A stretch of 64,000 bases of DNA from Prevotella sp. (GCA_016287755.1 JAEEWT010000001.1:62001-126000); one strand, 5' to 3'; positions 33,497 to 42,943 are shown, counted from the stretch's first letter. A program made the numbers and translations. Notes: a model not told the origin generated them from the letters alone.

Positions 33497-33540
33497 ATAA
33501 AAGCTAGTTTTTATTTGTTTTTCCGAGCGGAAGTACCTTT
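33466..33540 (-). repeat. Promoter-bearing dispersed repeat, copy 2 (outer hairpin lost)
   Basis: Shares with copy 1 the -7/-33 layout, the 37-bp A/T inverted repeat at the same offset (33487-33523, 21 bp from the -7 box start), CCGAGCGGAAGTACCTT, and then diverges, so the right arm of the 25-bp hairpin is missing. Confidence 0.8.
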
Positions 33541-33571
33541 ACCGCTATCAGCGTTTGAGGCACTCTCTGCA

Positions 33572-33631
33572 AGAAAGTGCCATAGTTTTCGCCAGAAAGT
33601 GCCATACTTTGCAATGAAAACTATGGCACTT
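33572..33631. repeat. 22-bp direct repeat overlapping a 16-bp perfect inverted repeat
   Basis: AGAAAGTGCCATA begins at 33572 and again at 33594 (22 bp apart). AAGTGCCATAGTTTTC (33575-33590) pairs perfectly with GAAAACTATGGCACTT (33616-33631). The second direct copy lies in the loop and could compete for pairing. Confidence 0.85.
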
Positions 33632-33638
33632 TTCTGTA

Positions 33639-33870
33639 AAAACGCAACATTGTAACATTGCAACATTGTAACATTAAGCATCTTCCTGAGTGATTCCAAA
33701 TTGAAGTCGCTTATAAACTGTCAAAATTTGCATAGAGAATTTTCATGTTTATAAGTATATTATTTTTATATTAATATATAATATATATTATATATATAAT
33801 ATAATGTATTGTTTGCACCTTTTCTACCACCTTAATGTTACAAAGTTGCAAAGTTACAAAGTTGCGTTTT
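33639..33870. mobile_element. MITE-like element with 40-bp terminal inverted repeats
   Basis: The left end 33639-33678 and right end 33831-33870 are inverted copies with 37 of 40 bases matching. Each end is built from 8-bp units (GTAACATT/GCAACATT on the left, TTACAAAG/TTGCAAAG on the right). The 152-bp interior is A/T-rich with a nested hairpin (CTTATAAAC 33710-33718 / GTTTATAAG 33747-33755) and alternating AT runs. No open reading frame, and I see no convincing target-site duplication. Confidence 0.6.
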
Positions 33871-34049
33871 GAACAAGACAATGTCAACCAAAATCAGGAA
33901 AAGACAAACTGTTATTCACAGCCCAAATGTACCCTTTCTTTACCAAATGCTATTGCTCGACAACATTTTAAGGAGAAAAGCATCCACTTTTCAACATAAA
34001 TCACTATCTTTGCATCAAAGATACATAAAAAACTAAAAACTGAAGGAAC

Positions 34050-36167
34050 ATGAAAAGAATTCTATCAACCTTAGTTTTGCTGACCATGGTATTGGCGGCA
34101 ACAGCAGAAGAAGACAAGTTGAATGTAAATGGAAACAACGTTCTCAAAATCTCTGGTGGTTGTAGTAATGTTTCCCTTGGACAAGGAAATGGAACTTATT
34201 CATATAATCCTGATACCAAAGAACTCATACTAAACAATGCGAAGATTACAAGAACAGGCAGTGACAACAATGCTATCTACTGCAATATCAAAGGCGTGAC
34301 CATTCGTTTCAAAGGAAACTGTGAGTTTAACACAGAAGCCTCGGGTATTCATGTGAAGCAAGCTGTTACTTTCTACAATGAAGGTACCCTTACAATCAAC
34401 AGTACTGGATACAGGGGGATCTATATACAGAACACAGATAATAGCGCACTTATTCCTAATATTCGATTCCATGGCGGCACTTGGAACATAACAGCTAAAC
34501 AGCAAGGTATTGAAGGGGTTAAACGTGAATGTGTTTATATGTATGATGATGATCCTGACCACCCGTTTTATATGAAAGTCAAGGGATCGGGAAAAGGAGC
34601 CATCTACGATTTGACGAGTCTGGAATTAGACAAATTAGGCATAGGTTATCCATGGGGAGCCGTATTCAACGAAACAAAACATGCGGTTTGCCCAGAAGGC
34701 TCTTCAACTATAGCGGAGATTGTTATCATAACTACTTTAGCCTTTGAACTGGGAGGACGACAATGGACAACGTATAACCAAACCATCTCTGGCCCCAATA
34801 TCTCGGGTACTGTAACATATACAGCCAGTTCGAAGACAGTCAAGCTGAATAATGCCACTGTGAAAGGTGCATTCACACCCCATCTTGATGGCATGACGCT
34901 CATCTCGACTCAAACAAACACATTGAGTCCTGCTGATGGCGGAATATATTGTATGTTTATAAATAAGGACAACCTGACCATCCGAGGAAGTGGTACATTG
35001 AACACTGGTCCAATAAAGATAAATAACAGTACCTCCAATACGACGACCATCTCTGGTGGTGTTACGGTAAACGTGACAAGCTCCGAGAATAGCATATCCG
35101 GTTTTGAGGGTTATTCTACATATAGTTCAGCTTATTTGGTCATCGATAACTCTACGCTGAATGTTAATGTCAAGTCTGGTGTTAGCTGTATTCCCCCGTA
35201 TGTTTCCACTAAACTCATCGGCAGCGTTGTCAGCAGTCCTGCAAATATCGTAAGACTTTTTTCCTATAATCCGAGATTATCGTATTATTCCCAAGTAGTT
35301 AATAATGAATATGCATCATTCTTCGACATCGACCGCGAGACTCCACACCAAGGTAGTTTGAGTATCGTTCCTGGCATTGCCTACAATGTTTGGGTGAACG
35401 GTGTGCAGGTGAACAGCAAGAACTACAGTAACCTGAGCAGTGCCTTGAACGAAGGTGGCACTTGCAGCTACAATCCGAACACAAATACACTGACGTTGAA
35501 CAAAGCCAAGATATCCTATGAAGATGGTGGCCATGGCCTCTATCCAGCTATTTATAACAAGATTAATGGACTTGTAATCAATAATACTGGAACAAGCGAG
35601 ATAGGAGGAGACTACCACGGCATCGAGTCGGAAGCCGACTTCACCATCACTGGCAACGGACATCTGAAAGTAACTGGTACGGGAGTGACTTATGGTGGCA
35701 TTAAATTAATAAACTGTAATCTAACCGTAAACAATACAGAACTGACAGTCACAGGAGGAAAGTATGGCATCTACGAATCAGGGCAGGATACAGGGAAAAG
35801 AAAAGTGATACTGAACAATTCCTATCTGCACCTCACAAGTAATCCCGATATTAGTGGCTCTATGGCTGTCGCTGTGAAATCTTTTGATCCCAACTGCCAA
35901 GTCGTATTCCCCGTTAATGGAATCATCAAAAACGGATATATCTATGAAGCCGATGGTAAGACATATGCTAAAAAGGTAGAGATTGAACCCAAGAATGGAA
36001 TCAGCACCGCCATCGATGCCGTAGTTCCCATCGAGGAATCAAGTGAAACCAGCATCTACACCACCTCTGGTACATTGGTATGGAAGGGAAAAGGACAGCC
36101 ACAGCTACCGCAAGGTATCTATCTCATAAAGAAGAACGGGAAAGTACAAAAGGTACAAAAGAACTAA
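34050..36167 (+). CDS. Secreted repeat protein, beta-helix-like, with C-terminal sorting-like domain
   Basis: 705 residues. Signal peptide to about residue 19 (VLAATAEED). The mature part is rich in Asn, Thr and Gly with recurring short beta units such as 'GTYSYNPDTKELILNNAKI' and 'CSYNPNTNTLTLNKAKI', 'GGTWNITAKQQGIEG' and 'GNGHLKVTGTGVTYGGI', suggesting a right-handed beta-helix or similar fold. The end ('SETSIYTTSGTLVWKGKGQ', 'QLPQGIYLIKKNGKVQKVQK') resembles the C-terminal domains that send proteins through the type IX system, or the short related tails of Prevotella proteins. No catalytic motif is recognised. Clear -7 box upstream; single-gene unit. Function unknown. Confidence 0.78.
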   Translation: MKRILSTLVLLTMVLAATAEEDKLNVNGNNVLKISGGCSNVSLGQGNGTYSYNPDTKELILNNAKITRTGSDNNAIYCNIKGVTIRFKGNCEFNTEASGIHVKQAVTFYNEGTLTINSTGYRGIYIQNTDNSALIPNIRFHGGTWNITAKQQGIEGVKRECVYMYDDDPDHPFYMKVKGSGKGAIYDLTSLELDKLGIGYPWGAVFNETKHAVCPEGSSTIAEIVIITTLAFELGGRQWTTYNQTISGPNISGTVTYTASSKTVKLNNATVKGAFTPHLDGMTLISTQTNTLSPADGGIYCMFINKDNLTIRGSGTLNTGPIKINNSTSNTTTISGGVTVNVTSSENSISGFEGYSTYSSAYLVIDNSTLNVNVKSGVSCIPPYVSTKLIGSVVSSPANIVRLFSYNPRLSYYSQVVNNEYASFFDIDRETPHQGSLSIVPGIAYNVWVNGVQVNSKNYSNLSSALNEGGTCSYNPNTNTLTLNKAKISYEDGGHGLYPAIYNKINGLVINNTGTSEIGGDYHGIESEADFTITGNGHLKVTGTGVTYGGIKLINCNLTVNNTELTVTGGKYGIYESGQDTGKRKVILNNSYLHLTSNPDISGSMAVAVKSFDPNCQVVFPVNGIIKNGYIYEADGKTYAKKVEIEPKNGISTAIDAVVPIEESSETSIYTTSGTLVWKGKGQPQLPQGIYLIKKNGKVQKVQKN

Positions 36168-36177
36168 AGGAGAACTA

Positions 36178-36338
36178 AGACCAAAGAACCAAGGAACTAA
36201 GGAAAATAATAAGACCAAAGAACCAAGGAACCAAAGGGAATTAATAAGACCAAAGAACCAAGGAACTAAGGAAAATAATAAGACCAAGGAATAAAGAACT
36301 CCGTATTTTGGTTCTTTGGTTCCTTGGTCTTCATTTTA
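36178..36338. repeat. 34/35-bp tandem repeat with an inverted closing copy
   Basis: Units start at 36178, 36212, 36247 and 36281 (partial), each beginning AAGACCAA and built from 8-bp sub-units CCAAAGAA/CCAAGGAA/CTAAGGAA. An inverted copy (36307-36332, ending TTGGTCTT) can pair with the last unit. It lies between convergent genes and may act as a terminator for either. Confidence 0.8.
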
Positions 36339-36366
36339 TATATCTTTGGGCCTTGGGCTACATACC

Positions 36367-39300
36367 TTAGAAGCCACCGCCACCCTGGAATCCGCCTCCG
36401 CCGAAGCCACCGCCTCCTCCGAAGCCACCAGGCATTCCGCCGCCCGGGAAGCCACCGCCTGGGAAGCCACCGCCACCGCCGCCACGATTACCTCGTCCGC
36501 CACGACCGCCACGGTTGTTCTGCTGCTGCTGACCGCCCCATCCTTGACCGCCATTGTTGCCAAAGAGGTTAATACGATAGCTCACATGGAGCATTGCGTA
36601 GCTGGTGATGGAATTCACCTCACGGTCGGTCCAACCGTTAGCCGTTACGTTACGGGTGAAGTTCGACTGCTGGTTCAGGATATCATACCACTGCAGCATC
36701 ACAGTAAGCTTCTTCCCTTTCAGGAATCCATGCGAGAGCTGCATGTTCCATATAAGTTCATCGGTGTTCAATGTCTTATCGTCATAACCTCGTTTACTGA
36801 ACATATTGATATCGGTTGACAGACTGGAGCCCCACGGGAAGGTAATCCTGGTGTTGGCACCATAAGAGAAGTTCCATGTGGTGAGGTTACGAGAAGCCTG
36901 CAGTCTGTTCTCGGTATGCGCATAGGTGGCACGACCGTTCAGAGAGAAGCTGAGCCAGGTGTTACGGAAGCTGAGCGAAACATCGGGAGACACATTATAG
37001 GTGTGTGTGACGTTACGATCAGGAATAGCCGTACGGTTCAGGTTCACATAACCAATCTGGTGGTTATAGCTGGCGTTCACGCCTCCACTGAAATCCCATC
37101 GGTTCAGGGTATCAAGACCGATATTGAATGAACCACCACCATTGATGCTCCAGTTACCGTTGATATTCTCAGGACGAGAAATGCGTCCACCAGTCGTCTC
37201 GTTATAGGTAACTACATTACCGATTGAATTCCTCGTAGTACGCAATCCTGCATTAGCACTGAAGCTCCAGTGGCGCTGCGCCTTGGGAATCTGGAAGCCT
37301 TCGCCACCAGGGAAGCCACCACCTGGGAAGCCACCGGCACCACCAGGCATCTGGAAGCCACCGGCACCGGGAATCATAGTGGGAATACGCTGCATCTGGA
37401 AGTTCACGTTCAGGTTCGTATTGAACGAGGGCTTCAAACCGGGATTACCCATCGAGATGCTCAGGGGGTTCGTATCGTCGTAGATATCGAGCAGCTGCGT
37501 GATATTCGGCTGTGACGACTGTCCTCTAAGCTGCACCTGCAGGTTGGTTTGCTGGTTGAAACGATAGCGTACATTCAAGGTAGGCGACACATTGGTCACA
37601 GTACGAGTAGTATCAATGGGAATGCCCAGATACTGCTGGATGTAGTGTGAGTGCTGCGGCTGGATGGTTACACCGGCATTCATATTCAGCTTGTCGCGTA
37701 CCACTCGCAGCTGGAGGTCTACATTATGATTGTTTTCCGTACGCTCTGAATAACGACTCAGACGGTCGCTCAGATACATCTCGTAGGGATTGTCAAGATA
37801 GCCGAACAAACGGGTCCATTCGCGATAGTCGTTGATGACATCGGCAAAGGCCTGATCGGTGAAGGTGGGGAAATCGTAGGTTGCGGGATCGCTCTTCTGA
37901 CTACTATAGTTGTACCGGTAGTTCACCTGGAGGAAGAGACCTTGGGAACCAAAGGCACGCACATTATTCCTCATGCCGCCAAACGGACCGCTAGCCATCA
38001 GGGAATCCATGGGCGATGGTTTCGGTTTGAAGAGGTACAGCGGCTCGGTATAGGTAAGACCTAAGGAGTAGCTGAAGTTATCGCTGTTTGACAGTGTATA
38101 GCGGTTGGTTTGGTAGGTAGAGTCGTTACCAAAGGTGTTCATGGTCTGGAAAAGCCGGACGGCTGAGAGATTCGCATTGCGGTTGTCGTTGTCGCTGTAG
38201 TTGATGTTCGAGCTGATGGCCACATTACGTCCCTTGTTACCCAGACGACGGTTAATCTGCAATTGCGAACTGAGGTTCTTGTTCTCGCCGTACGACAGCG
38301 ACTTCCTCTCGTTGCTGTTCACAATCAGGTTGTGCTCATCCATGTAGCGCAGACTCTCTTCGCTCAGGGCATCGGTCACATAATCGAAGGGGTTGGCATT
38401 GAACGAAGCCGAGGTTGAGAACGAACGACTGTCGCTGCTACCCAGACTGACATTGGGGCGGAAGGAAAGGGTGGTTACACTGTCGATATTCCACTGCAGG
38501 TTCATGTTTCCTGTCCAGTTGTTATTGCGCGAATAGCTCTGACTGATGCTGTTCGAGAAGGCACCGCCTCGGGTGTTGACGAAGTTCTCTGATCCCGTTC
38601 TGTTCCAGTTGTCGGCATCATTGCGGGTCCAGGTAATACGTCCGCTAACCCTCAGATCCCTTGTCTTCTCGTAGCTGACATCCAGTGCCGCTGTCTTCGT
38701 TTCTCGCTGTCCTTGGTTATTACCACGTCCTCGACCACCACGACCCGAGAAGTTTCGGTCGTTCACGTTGTTGGCATTACCCATGAAGGTATAGCGCATA
38801 TCACCAAACGGCTTCATGGCGGTAAGACGAATACCATAGCGGTTATCTGTACCGTAGCCCACATCGGGGTTCATCTGCAAGCCGTTACGCGCACTACGCT
38901 TGGTTTCAAACTCCAACACGAAGTCGTCATTACCATCATCGATATTGGTCATCCTCGACAAGTCGCTCTTCTCATCATAGGCTTTTACCTTGTCAATCAC
39001 GTACGAAGGAAGGTTCTTCATCACCGCATCGTTGTTTCCGGTCATGAAGTCACGACCGTCCAGTTTGAACCTCCTCACCTGCTTACCATTGATCGTTACA
39101 CCGCCGTCATCATCGATCTTGGCGCCAGGCAGCATCTCTACCAACGACTCAATAACAGATCCTTCAGGAACACGGAAAGCATCGGCATTATATACCAACG
39201 TATCATCTTTCACTACCATCTTGGGGACATTGGCCAGCACCACGGTCTCGTCGAGTACCACGGCATCACGCTCCATGGTGATCTGTCCCAAAGCCAATGC

Positions 39301-39621
39301 ACGACCGTTTACCTTTGTAAGCTGACGGTTTACCACCTTGTAGCCCAGATAGCTGATGCGCAGCAGGTAATTACCGGCACTCAGGGAATTGAACACAAAA
39401 CGTCCGTTCTGGTCGGAATAAGCGCCATTGACATAGGTGGTGTCTTGCTTACCATTCTGTGAATTACTTAACTTATACAACTGAAGCGTGGCATTCTCAA
39501 GAGCTTCGCGTTGCTCTTTGTCAACAACAGAGCCCGACAGCGACTCATTCTGGGCCTGCACGGTTAGCAGACTCAGCATCAGTGCCATCGACAATACAAG
39601 GGTACGGCAGTGAAAAATCAT
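36367..39621 (-). CDS. TonB-dependent-receptor-like outer-membrane barrel with Gly-rich tail
   Basis: 1084 residues. Signal peptide to about residue 23 (LTVQAQ), a carboxypeptidase-regulatory-like domain (about 26-110, 'GAYSDQNGRFVFNSLSAGNY'), a plug with 'PEGSVIESLVEMLPGAKID', and a large beta barrel of the outer-membrane beta-barrel receptor type common in Bacteroidetes. It is not a SusC and has no SusD partner. Residue stretches of FPGGG type occur twice: in a loop near residues 775-800 ('GGFPGGGFPGGEGFQIP') and in a C-terminal tail of about 45 residues made almost only of Gly, Phe and Arg. The ligand is unknown; the tail is unusual because such barrels normally end in an aromatic beta-strand. 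Confidence 0.88.
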   Translation of the reverse strand: MIFHCRTLVLSMALMLSLLTVQAQNESLSGSVVDKEQREALENATLQLYKLSNSQNGKQDTTYVNGAYSDQNGRFVFNSLSAGNYLLRISYLGYKVVNRQLTKVNGRALALGQITMERDAVVLDETVVLANVPKMVVKDDTLVYNADAFRVPEGSVIESLVEMLPGAKIDDDGGVTINGKQVRRFKLDGRDFMTGNNDAVMKNLPSYVIDKVKAYDEKSDLSRMTNIDDGNDDFVLEFETKRSARNGLQMNPDVGYGTDNRYGIRLTAMKPFGDMRYTFMGNANNVNDRNFSGRGGRGRGNNQGQRETKTAALDVSYEKTRDLRVSGRITWTRNDADNWNRTGSENFVNTRGGAFSNSISQSYSRNNNWTGNMNLQWNIDSVTTLSFRPNVSLGSSDSRSFSTSASFNANPFDYVTDALSEESLRYMDEHNLIVNSNERKSLSYGENKNLSSQLQINRRLGNKGRNVAISSNINYSDNDNRNANLSAVRLFQTMNTFGNDSTYQTNRYTLSNSDNFSYSLGLTYTEPLYLFKPKPSPMDSLMASGPFGGMRNNVRAFGSQGLFLQVNYRYNYSSQKSDPATYDFPTFTDQAFADVINDYREWTRLFGYLDNPYEMYLSDRLSRYSERTENNHNVDLQLRVVRDKLNMNAGVTIQPQHSHYIQQYLGIPIDTTRTVTNVSPTLNVRYRFNQQTNLQVQLRGQSSQPNITQLLDIYDDTNPLSISMGNPGLKPSFNTNLNVNFQMQRIPTMIPGAGGFQMPGGAGGFPGGGFPGGEGFQIPKAQRHWSFSANAGLRTTRNSIGNVVTYNETTGGRISRPENINGNWSINGGGSFNIGLDTLNRWDFSGGVNASYNHQIGYVNLNRTAIPDRNVTHTYNVSPDVSLSFRNTWLSFSLNGRATYAHTENRLQASRNLTTWNFSYGANTRITFPWGSSLSTDINMFSKRGYDDKTLNTDELIWNMQLSHGFLKGKKLTVMLQWYDILNQQSNFTRNVTANGWTDREVNSITSYAMLHVSYRINLFGNNGGQGWGGQQQQNNRGGRGGRGNRGGGGGGFPGGGFPGGGMPGGFGGGGGFGGGGFQGGGGF

Positions 39622-39784
39622 ACAACAAAAGGGTTAATCATTTAAGTTTACATTCGCTCAACAATGTTGAGTTCATGGAATGTGTGATATACGTACACGT
39701 ATTAGAGTGGTTAGATTAAAAAATGTTTAATCGTAAAATTACACTTTAACTTTTATTAAATGCTGTATGAGGGTCGGGAAAGCA

Positions 39785-39826
39785 CAAAAAAAGAGTGAGC
39801 CGAAGGTGTTCCCTTCAACTCACTCT
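39785..39826 (-). terminator. Terminator of the folP-dacA-pta-ackA operon
   Basis: AGAGTGAG/CTCACTCT stem (39792-39799, 39819-39826) with inner GAAGG/CCTTC, followed on the minus strand by TTTTTTT. It is 38 bp past the ackA stop. Confidence 0.85.
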
Positions 39827-39863
39827 ACTTGGAGTAAATAATTAGATTCTACTAAGAGGAGTG

Positions 39864-41057
39864 TTACTTCAGCAGGTTCATGGTGTCGGTAGCAATCATC
39901 AGCTCCTCGTCGGTGGGTATGACAACAACCTTGACACGTGAATCGTCGGCAGAGATAATTGCTTCCTCGCCGCGAACTTTGTTCCTCTCTTCATCGAACT
40001 TCACACCCAGGAACTCCATATCCTTGCAAACCTCAGAGCGCATGCTGGTCTGATTCTCGCCTACTCCGGCGGTGAACACGATGACATCAAGACCGCCCAT
40101 GGCTGCTGCATAGGCACCGATATACTTCTTGATGCGGTAGAAATACATCTCCTGAGCCAGACGGGCACGAGGATCGCCGCTCTTGGCAGCGTTCTCCACA
40201 TCGCGCATATCACTGCTGCCACCAGTAAGGCCGGCCACACCGCTCTTCTTGTTCAGCAGGTTCGACATTCCGTCGGCATCCAAGCCGAGCTTCTTCTCGA
40301 TGAACGTTACGGCGCCACCATCGATATCTCCGGCGCGGGTACCCATCATCAGACCTTCCAGCGGGGTAAGACCCATAGAGGTATCTACGCACTTGCCGTC
40401 TTTTACTGCAGCAATAGAGCCACCGTTACCCACATGACAGGTCACCATCTTGGTTCCTTCGGCAGGAATGCCAAGGAACTCACAGGCACGGGCCGACACA
40501 TAGCGGTGTGAGGTACCATGGAAGCCATAGCGACGAATGCCATACTTCTCGTACAGCTCGTAGGGAATGGCATACATGAAAGCCTTCGGCGGCATGGTCT
40601 GATGGAAGGCGGTGTCGAATACGCCTACCTGAGGCAAGCCGGGCATCAGTTCCTTCACAGCGTTCACACCCTTCAGGTTGGCGGGGTTATGGAGGGGAGC
40701 CAGATCAGAGCACTCCTCAAACACCTTCAACACCTCGTCGGTAAGAATCACGCTCTTGTTGAACTTCTCGCCACCGTGCACCATGCGATGACCTACGGCA
40801 TCAATCTCGCTGAGGTCTTTGATTACACCAATCTCAGGATCGGTGAGCAGGGAGAAGATGAACTTCACGCCTTCGGTGTGTTCAGGAATATCGTGCATAA
40901 TCTGCTTCTTCTCGCCATTGGGCAGCTTCACCTTCACAAAGGCACCATCCAAGCCCACTCGCTCAGCACCACCACTTGTCATCACACTCTTATCGTCCAT
41001 GTTGTACAATGCGTACTTGATAGAGGACGAACCACAATTCAATACTAATATCTTCAT
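39864..41057 (-). CDS. ackA: Acetate kinase
   Basis: 397 residues from the ATG at 41057 (MKILVLNCGSSSIKYALY); an earlier in-frame ATG falls in heptad repeats. Signatures: 'VLNCGSSSIKYAL', 'AVGHRMVHGGEKFN', 'RRYGFHGTSHRYVS', 'GSSDMRDVENAAKSGD' and 'FTAGVGENQT'. It converts acetyl phosphate and ADP to acetate and ATP, following Pta, and is the main energy-yielding acetate route in fermenting Bacteroidales. Last gene of its operon. Confidence 0.97.
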   Translation of the reverse strand: MKILVLNCGSSSIKYALYNMDDKSVMTSGGAERVGLDGAFVKVKLPNGEKKQIMHDIPEHTEGVKFIFSLLTDPEIGVIKDLSEIDAVGHRMVHGGEKFNKSVILTDEVLKVFEECSDLAPLHNPANLKGVNAVKELMPGLPQVGVFDTAFHQTMPPKAFMYAIPYELYEKYGIRRYGFHGTSHRYVSARACEFLGIPAEGTKMVTCHVGNGGSIAAVKDGKCVDTSMGLTPLEGLMMGTRAGDIDGGAVTFIEKKLGLDADGMSNLLNKKSGVAGLTGGSSDMRDVENAAKSGDPRARLAQEMYFYRIKKYIGAYAAAMGGLDVIVFTAGVGENQTSMRSEVCKDMEFLGVKFDEERNKVRGEEAIISADDSRVKVVVIPTDEELMIATDTMNLLK

Positions 41058-41061
41058 GTAA

Positions 41062-41082
41062 TTTTCAATTTTCAATTTTCAA
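41062..41082 (-). repeat. Three TTGAAAA heptads between pta and ackA
   Basis: The 28-bp spacer is almost entirely the sense-strand heptad TTGAAAA repeated three times, ending 4 bp before the ackA start codon. Confidence 0.9.
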
Positions 41083-41085
41083 TTC

Positions 41086-42093
41086 TTACTTCGCGTCCAT
41101 TGCCTGACAAGCGGTGATGGCAACGAGATAGTAGATGTCGTCTACAGAGCAGCCGCGGGAGAGATCGTTTACCGGACGGGCGATTCCTTGAAGGATAGGA
41201 CCTATGGCAATAGCGTCACCCAGTCGCTGAACCAGCTTGTAGGCGATGTTTCCCACCTCAAGGTTCGGGAATACCAGCACATTGGCATTACCGGCAATCT
41301 CAGAGCCCGGAGCCTTCTTCTTACCTACGGAGGGAACCAAGGCGGCATCAGCCTGTAACTCACCATCGATCTTCAAAGCGGGATCCAGCTCCTTGGCCAG
41401 ACGGGTAGCCTCGATGACCTTGTCCACCACCTCATGGGTAGCAGAACCCTTGGTAGAGAAGCTCAGCATGGCTACACGCGGATCGGTGAAGCCTGCCACG
41501 CTCTTGGCGGTCTGTGCCGTACATACGGCAATCTGACTCAGCTGATCGGCATCGGGCATCGGAGTAACGGCCACATCACCAACTACGAGAACACCATTCT
41601 CACCATACTCAGGCTTCTTCGTGATGAGCAGCATGGCACCACTCACACAGGTAATACCCGGAGCGGTCTTGATGATCTGCAGGGCAGGACGAAGCGTTTC
41701 ACCAGTGGTGGAAAGAGCTCCTGAGATCTGTCCGTCGGCATCTCCCGTCTTGATAATCATACAGCCCAGATACAGCGGGTTCTTCACCAGCTCACGAGCC
41801 TGCTCGATAGTCATTCCCTTCTTCTTACGCAATTCAGCAAGCAACTGGGCATACTCCTCGCTCTTGTCACAGTTCAGCGGGTCGATGAGTGTTGCCTTGT
41901 CTATATGGGTCAGTCCTTTCTCAGCAGCCAGCGCGTGTACCTTCTCGGGATTACCGATGAGAATGATATCAGCGATATCATCCGCCAATACACGGTCAGC
42001 AGCTGTCAATGTGCGCTCCTCTTCAGCTTCCGGGAGCACGATGCGCTGTTTATTACTCTTGGCGCGTTCGATGATTTGTTGAATTAAATCCAT
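41086..42093 (-). CDS. pta: Phosphate acetyltransferase
   Basis: 335 residues, the short PTA/PTB-family form without the N-terminal DRTGG domain. Motifs include 'RIVLPEAEEERTLTAADRVL' near the start, 'GALSTTGETLRPALQIIKTA', 'AVTPMPDADQLSQIAVCTAQ' and 'GNANVLVFPNLEVGNIAYKL'. It exchanges CoA for phosphate on acetyl-CoA. It lies 28 bp before ackA, forming the standard acetate pair. Confidence 0.96.
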   Translation of the reverse strand: MDLIQQIIERAKSNKQRIVLPEAEEERTLTAADRVLADDIADIILIGNPEKVHALAAEKGLTHIDKATLIDPLNCDKSEEYAQLLAELRKKKGMTIEQARELVKNPLYLGCMIIKTGDADGQISGALSTTGETLRPALQIIKTAPGITCVSGAMLLITKKPEYGENGVLVVGDVAVTPMPDADQLSQIAVCTAQTAKSVAGFTDPRVAMLSFSTKGSATHEVVDKVIEATRLAKELDPALKIDGELQADAALVPSVGKKKAPGSEIAGNANVLVFPNLEVGNIAYKLVQRLGDAIAIGPILQGIARPVNDLSRGCSVDDIYYLVAITACQAMDAK

Positions 42094-42125
42094 AGCTTGT
42101 TTGTTAATATAAGTTCTTTTACCTG

Positions 42126-42908
42126 TTATTCTATTATTGACATTTCCTTGGTCAGGATACTCTCCAGTTCTTCGGCCGACAGACGGAGTTGGAAGTTGCC
42201 TTTGACAGCCACGCTGATACGACCAGTCTCCTCAGAGCATACCACAGCAATGGCATCACTTTCTTGTGAGATTCCCATGGCAGCCCGGTGTCTCAATCCC
42301 AGTTCCTTGGGAATATCCACGTTATGCGACACGGGAAGGATACAGCCAGCTGCCTTGATGCGCTTACGGGCTATCACCATGGCACCATCGTGAAGCGGTG
42401 AGTTCTTGAAAAAGATGTTCTCGATGAGTCGTTGGTTGATGGCTGCATCAATCACATCACCTGTTGCCACGATATCGTCGAGAGGGATATTGCGCTCGAT
42501 GACAATCAAGGCGCCCACCTTTCTGCGCGCCATGTTCATACAAGCCATAACGATAGGGATAATGGTTTCCTTATCGGTACTCCGCTCCGAACTCTTATCA
42601 TCGTTCTTGAACACTTTTACCAACGAGCGTACTCGCTGGTGGGCTCCCAGATTATAAAGGAACTTTCGGATCTCGTCCTGGAAAATGATGATGATGACAA
42701 GTACACCTACGCTTACCAACTTGTCCATGATACTGCCTAACAGACGCATCTCTAAAATCTGACTCACAAAGAGCCAGGTCACGATGAATACCATGATACC
42801 GATGAAGACGTTCAGCGAACGCGACTCTTTCATCAGTCGGTAGCAGTAGTAGAGCATCAACGCCACAAGGACGATGTCGATGATATCCTTTAATCCAAAA
42901 TCAAACAC
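42126..42908 (-). CDS. dacA: Diadenylate cyclase (CdaA-type), makes c-di-AMP
   Basis: 260 residues. Three N-terminal membrane helices (about 9-21, 34-50, 62-77) are followed by a DAC (DisA_N) domain with the catalytic 'NSPLHDGAMVIARKRIKAAG' (DGA) and 'LGLRHRAAMGISQESDAIAV' (RHR). It condenses two ATP into the second messenger c-di-AMP. It lies between folP and pta. The folP-dacA link is seen in other Bacteroidetes; what c-di-AMP senses here is not shown. Confidence 0.95.
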   Translation of the reverse strand: MFDFGLKDIIDIVLVALMLYYCYRLMKESRSLNVFIGIMVFIVTWLFVSQILEMRLLGSIMDKLVSVGVLVIIIIFQDEIRKFLYNLGAHQRVRSLVKVFKNDDKSSERSTDKETIIPIVMACMNMARRKVGALIVIERNIPLDDIVATGDVIDAAINQRLIENIFFKNSPLHDGAMVIARKRIKAAGCILPVSHNVDIPKELGLRHRAAMGISQESDAIAVVCSEETGRISVAVKGNFQLRLSAEELESILTKEMSIIE

Positions 42909-42922
42909 TTCTCTTTATTTAA

Positions 42923-42943
42923 AGTTCAAAGTTCAAAGTTCAA
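42923..42943 (-). repeat. Three TTGAACT heptads spanning the folP stop codon
   Basis: On the minus strand TTGAACT occurs three times. The repeat encodes the last residues of FolP (LNFEL) and its stop, then runs into the spacer before dacA. Confidence 0.85.

Larger units (their letters stand above)
33460..34049. other. 590-bp gene-free gap made mostly of repeats
   Basis: From left to right: promoter repeat copy 2 (33466-33540), a 22-bp direct repeat with a 16-bp inverted repeat (33572-33631), a MITE-like element (33639-33870), then about 180 bp of leader-like DNA with a -7 box TATCTTTG at 34005-34012 for the plus-strand gene at 34050. I see no plausible coding frame. Confidence 0.75.

Noticed and set aside
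36178..36338. Prophage or insertion-sequence remnant
   Set aside because: Only short-period repeats are present; no transposase, integrase or terminal repeats of an IS.
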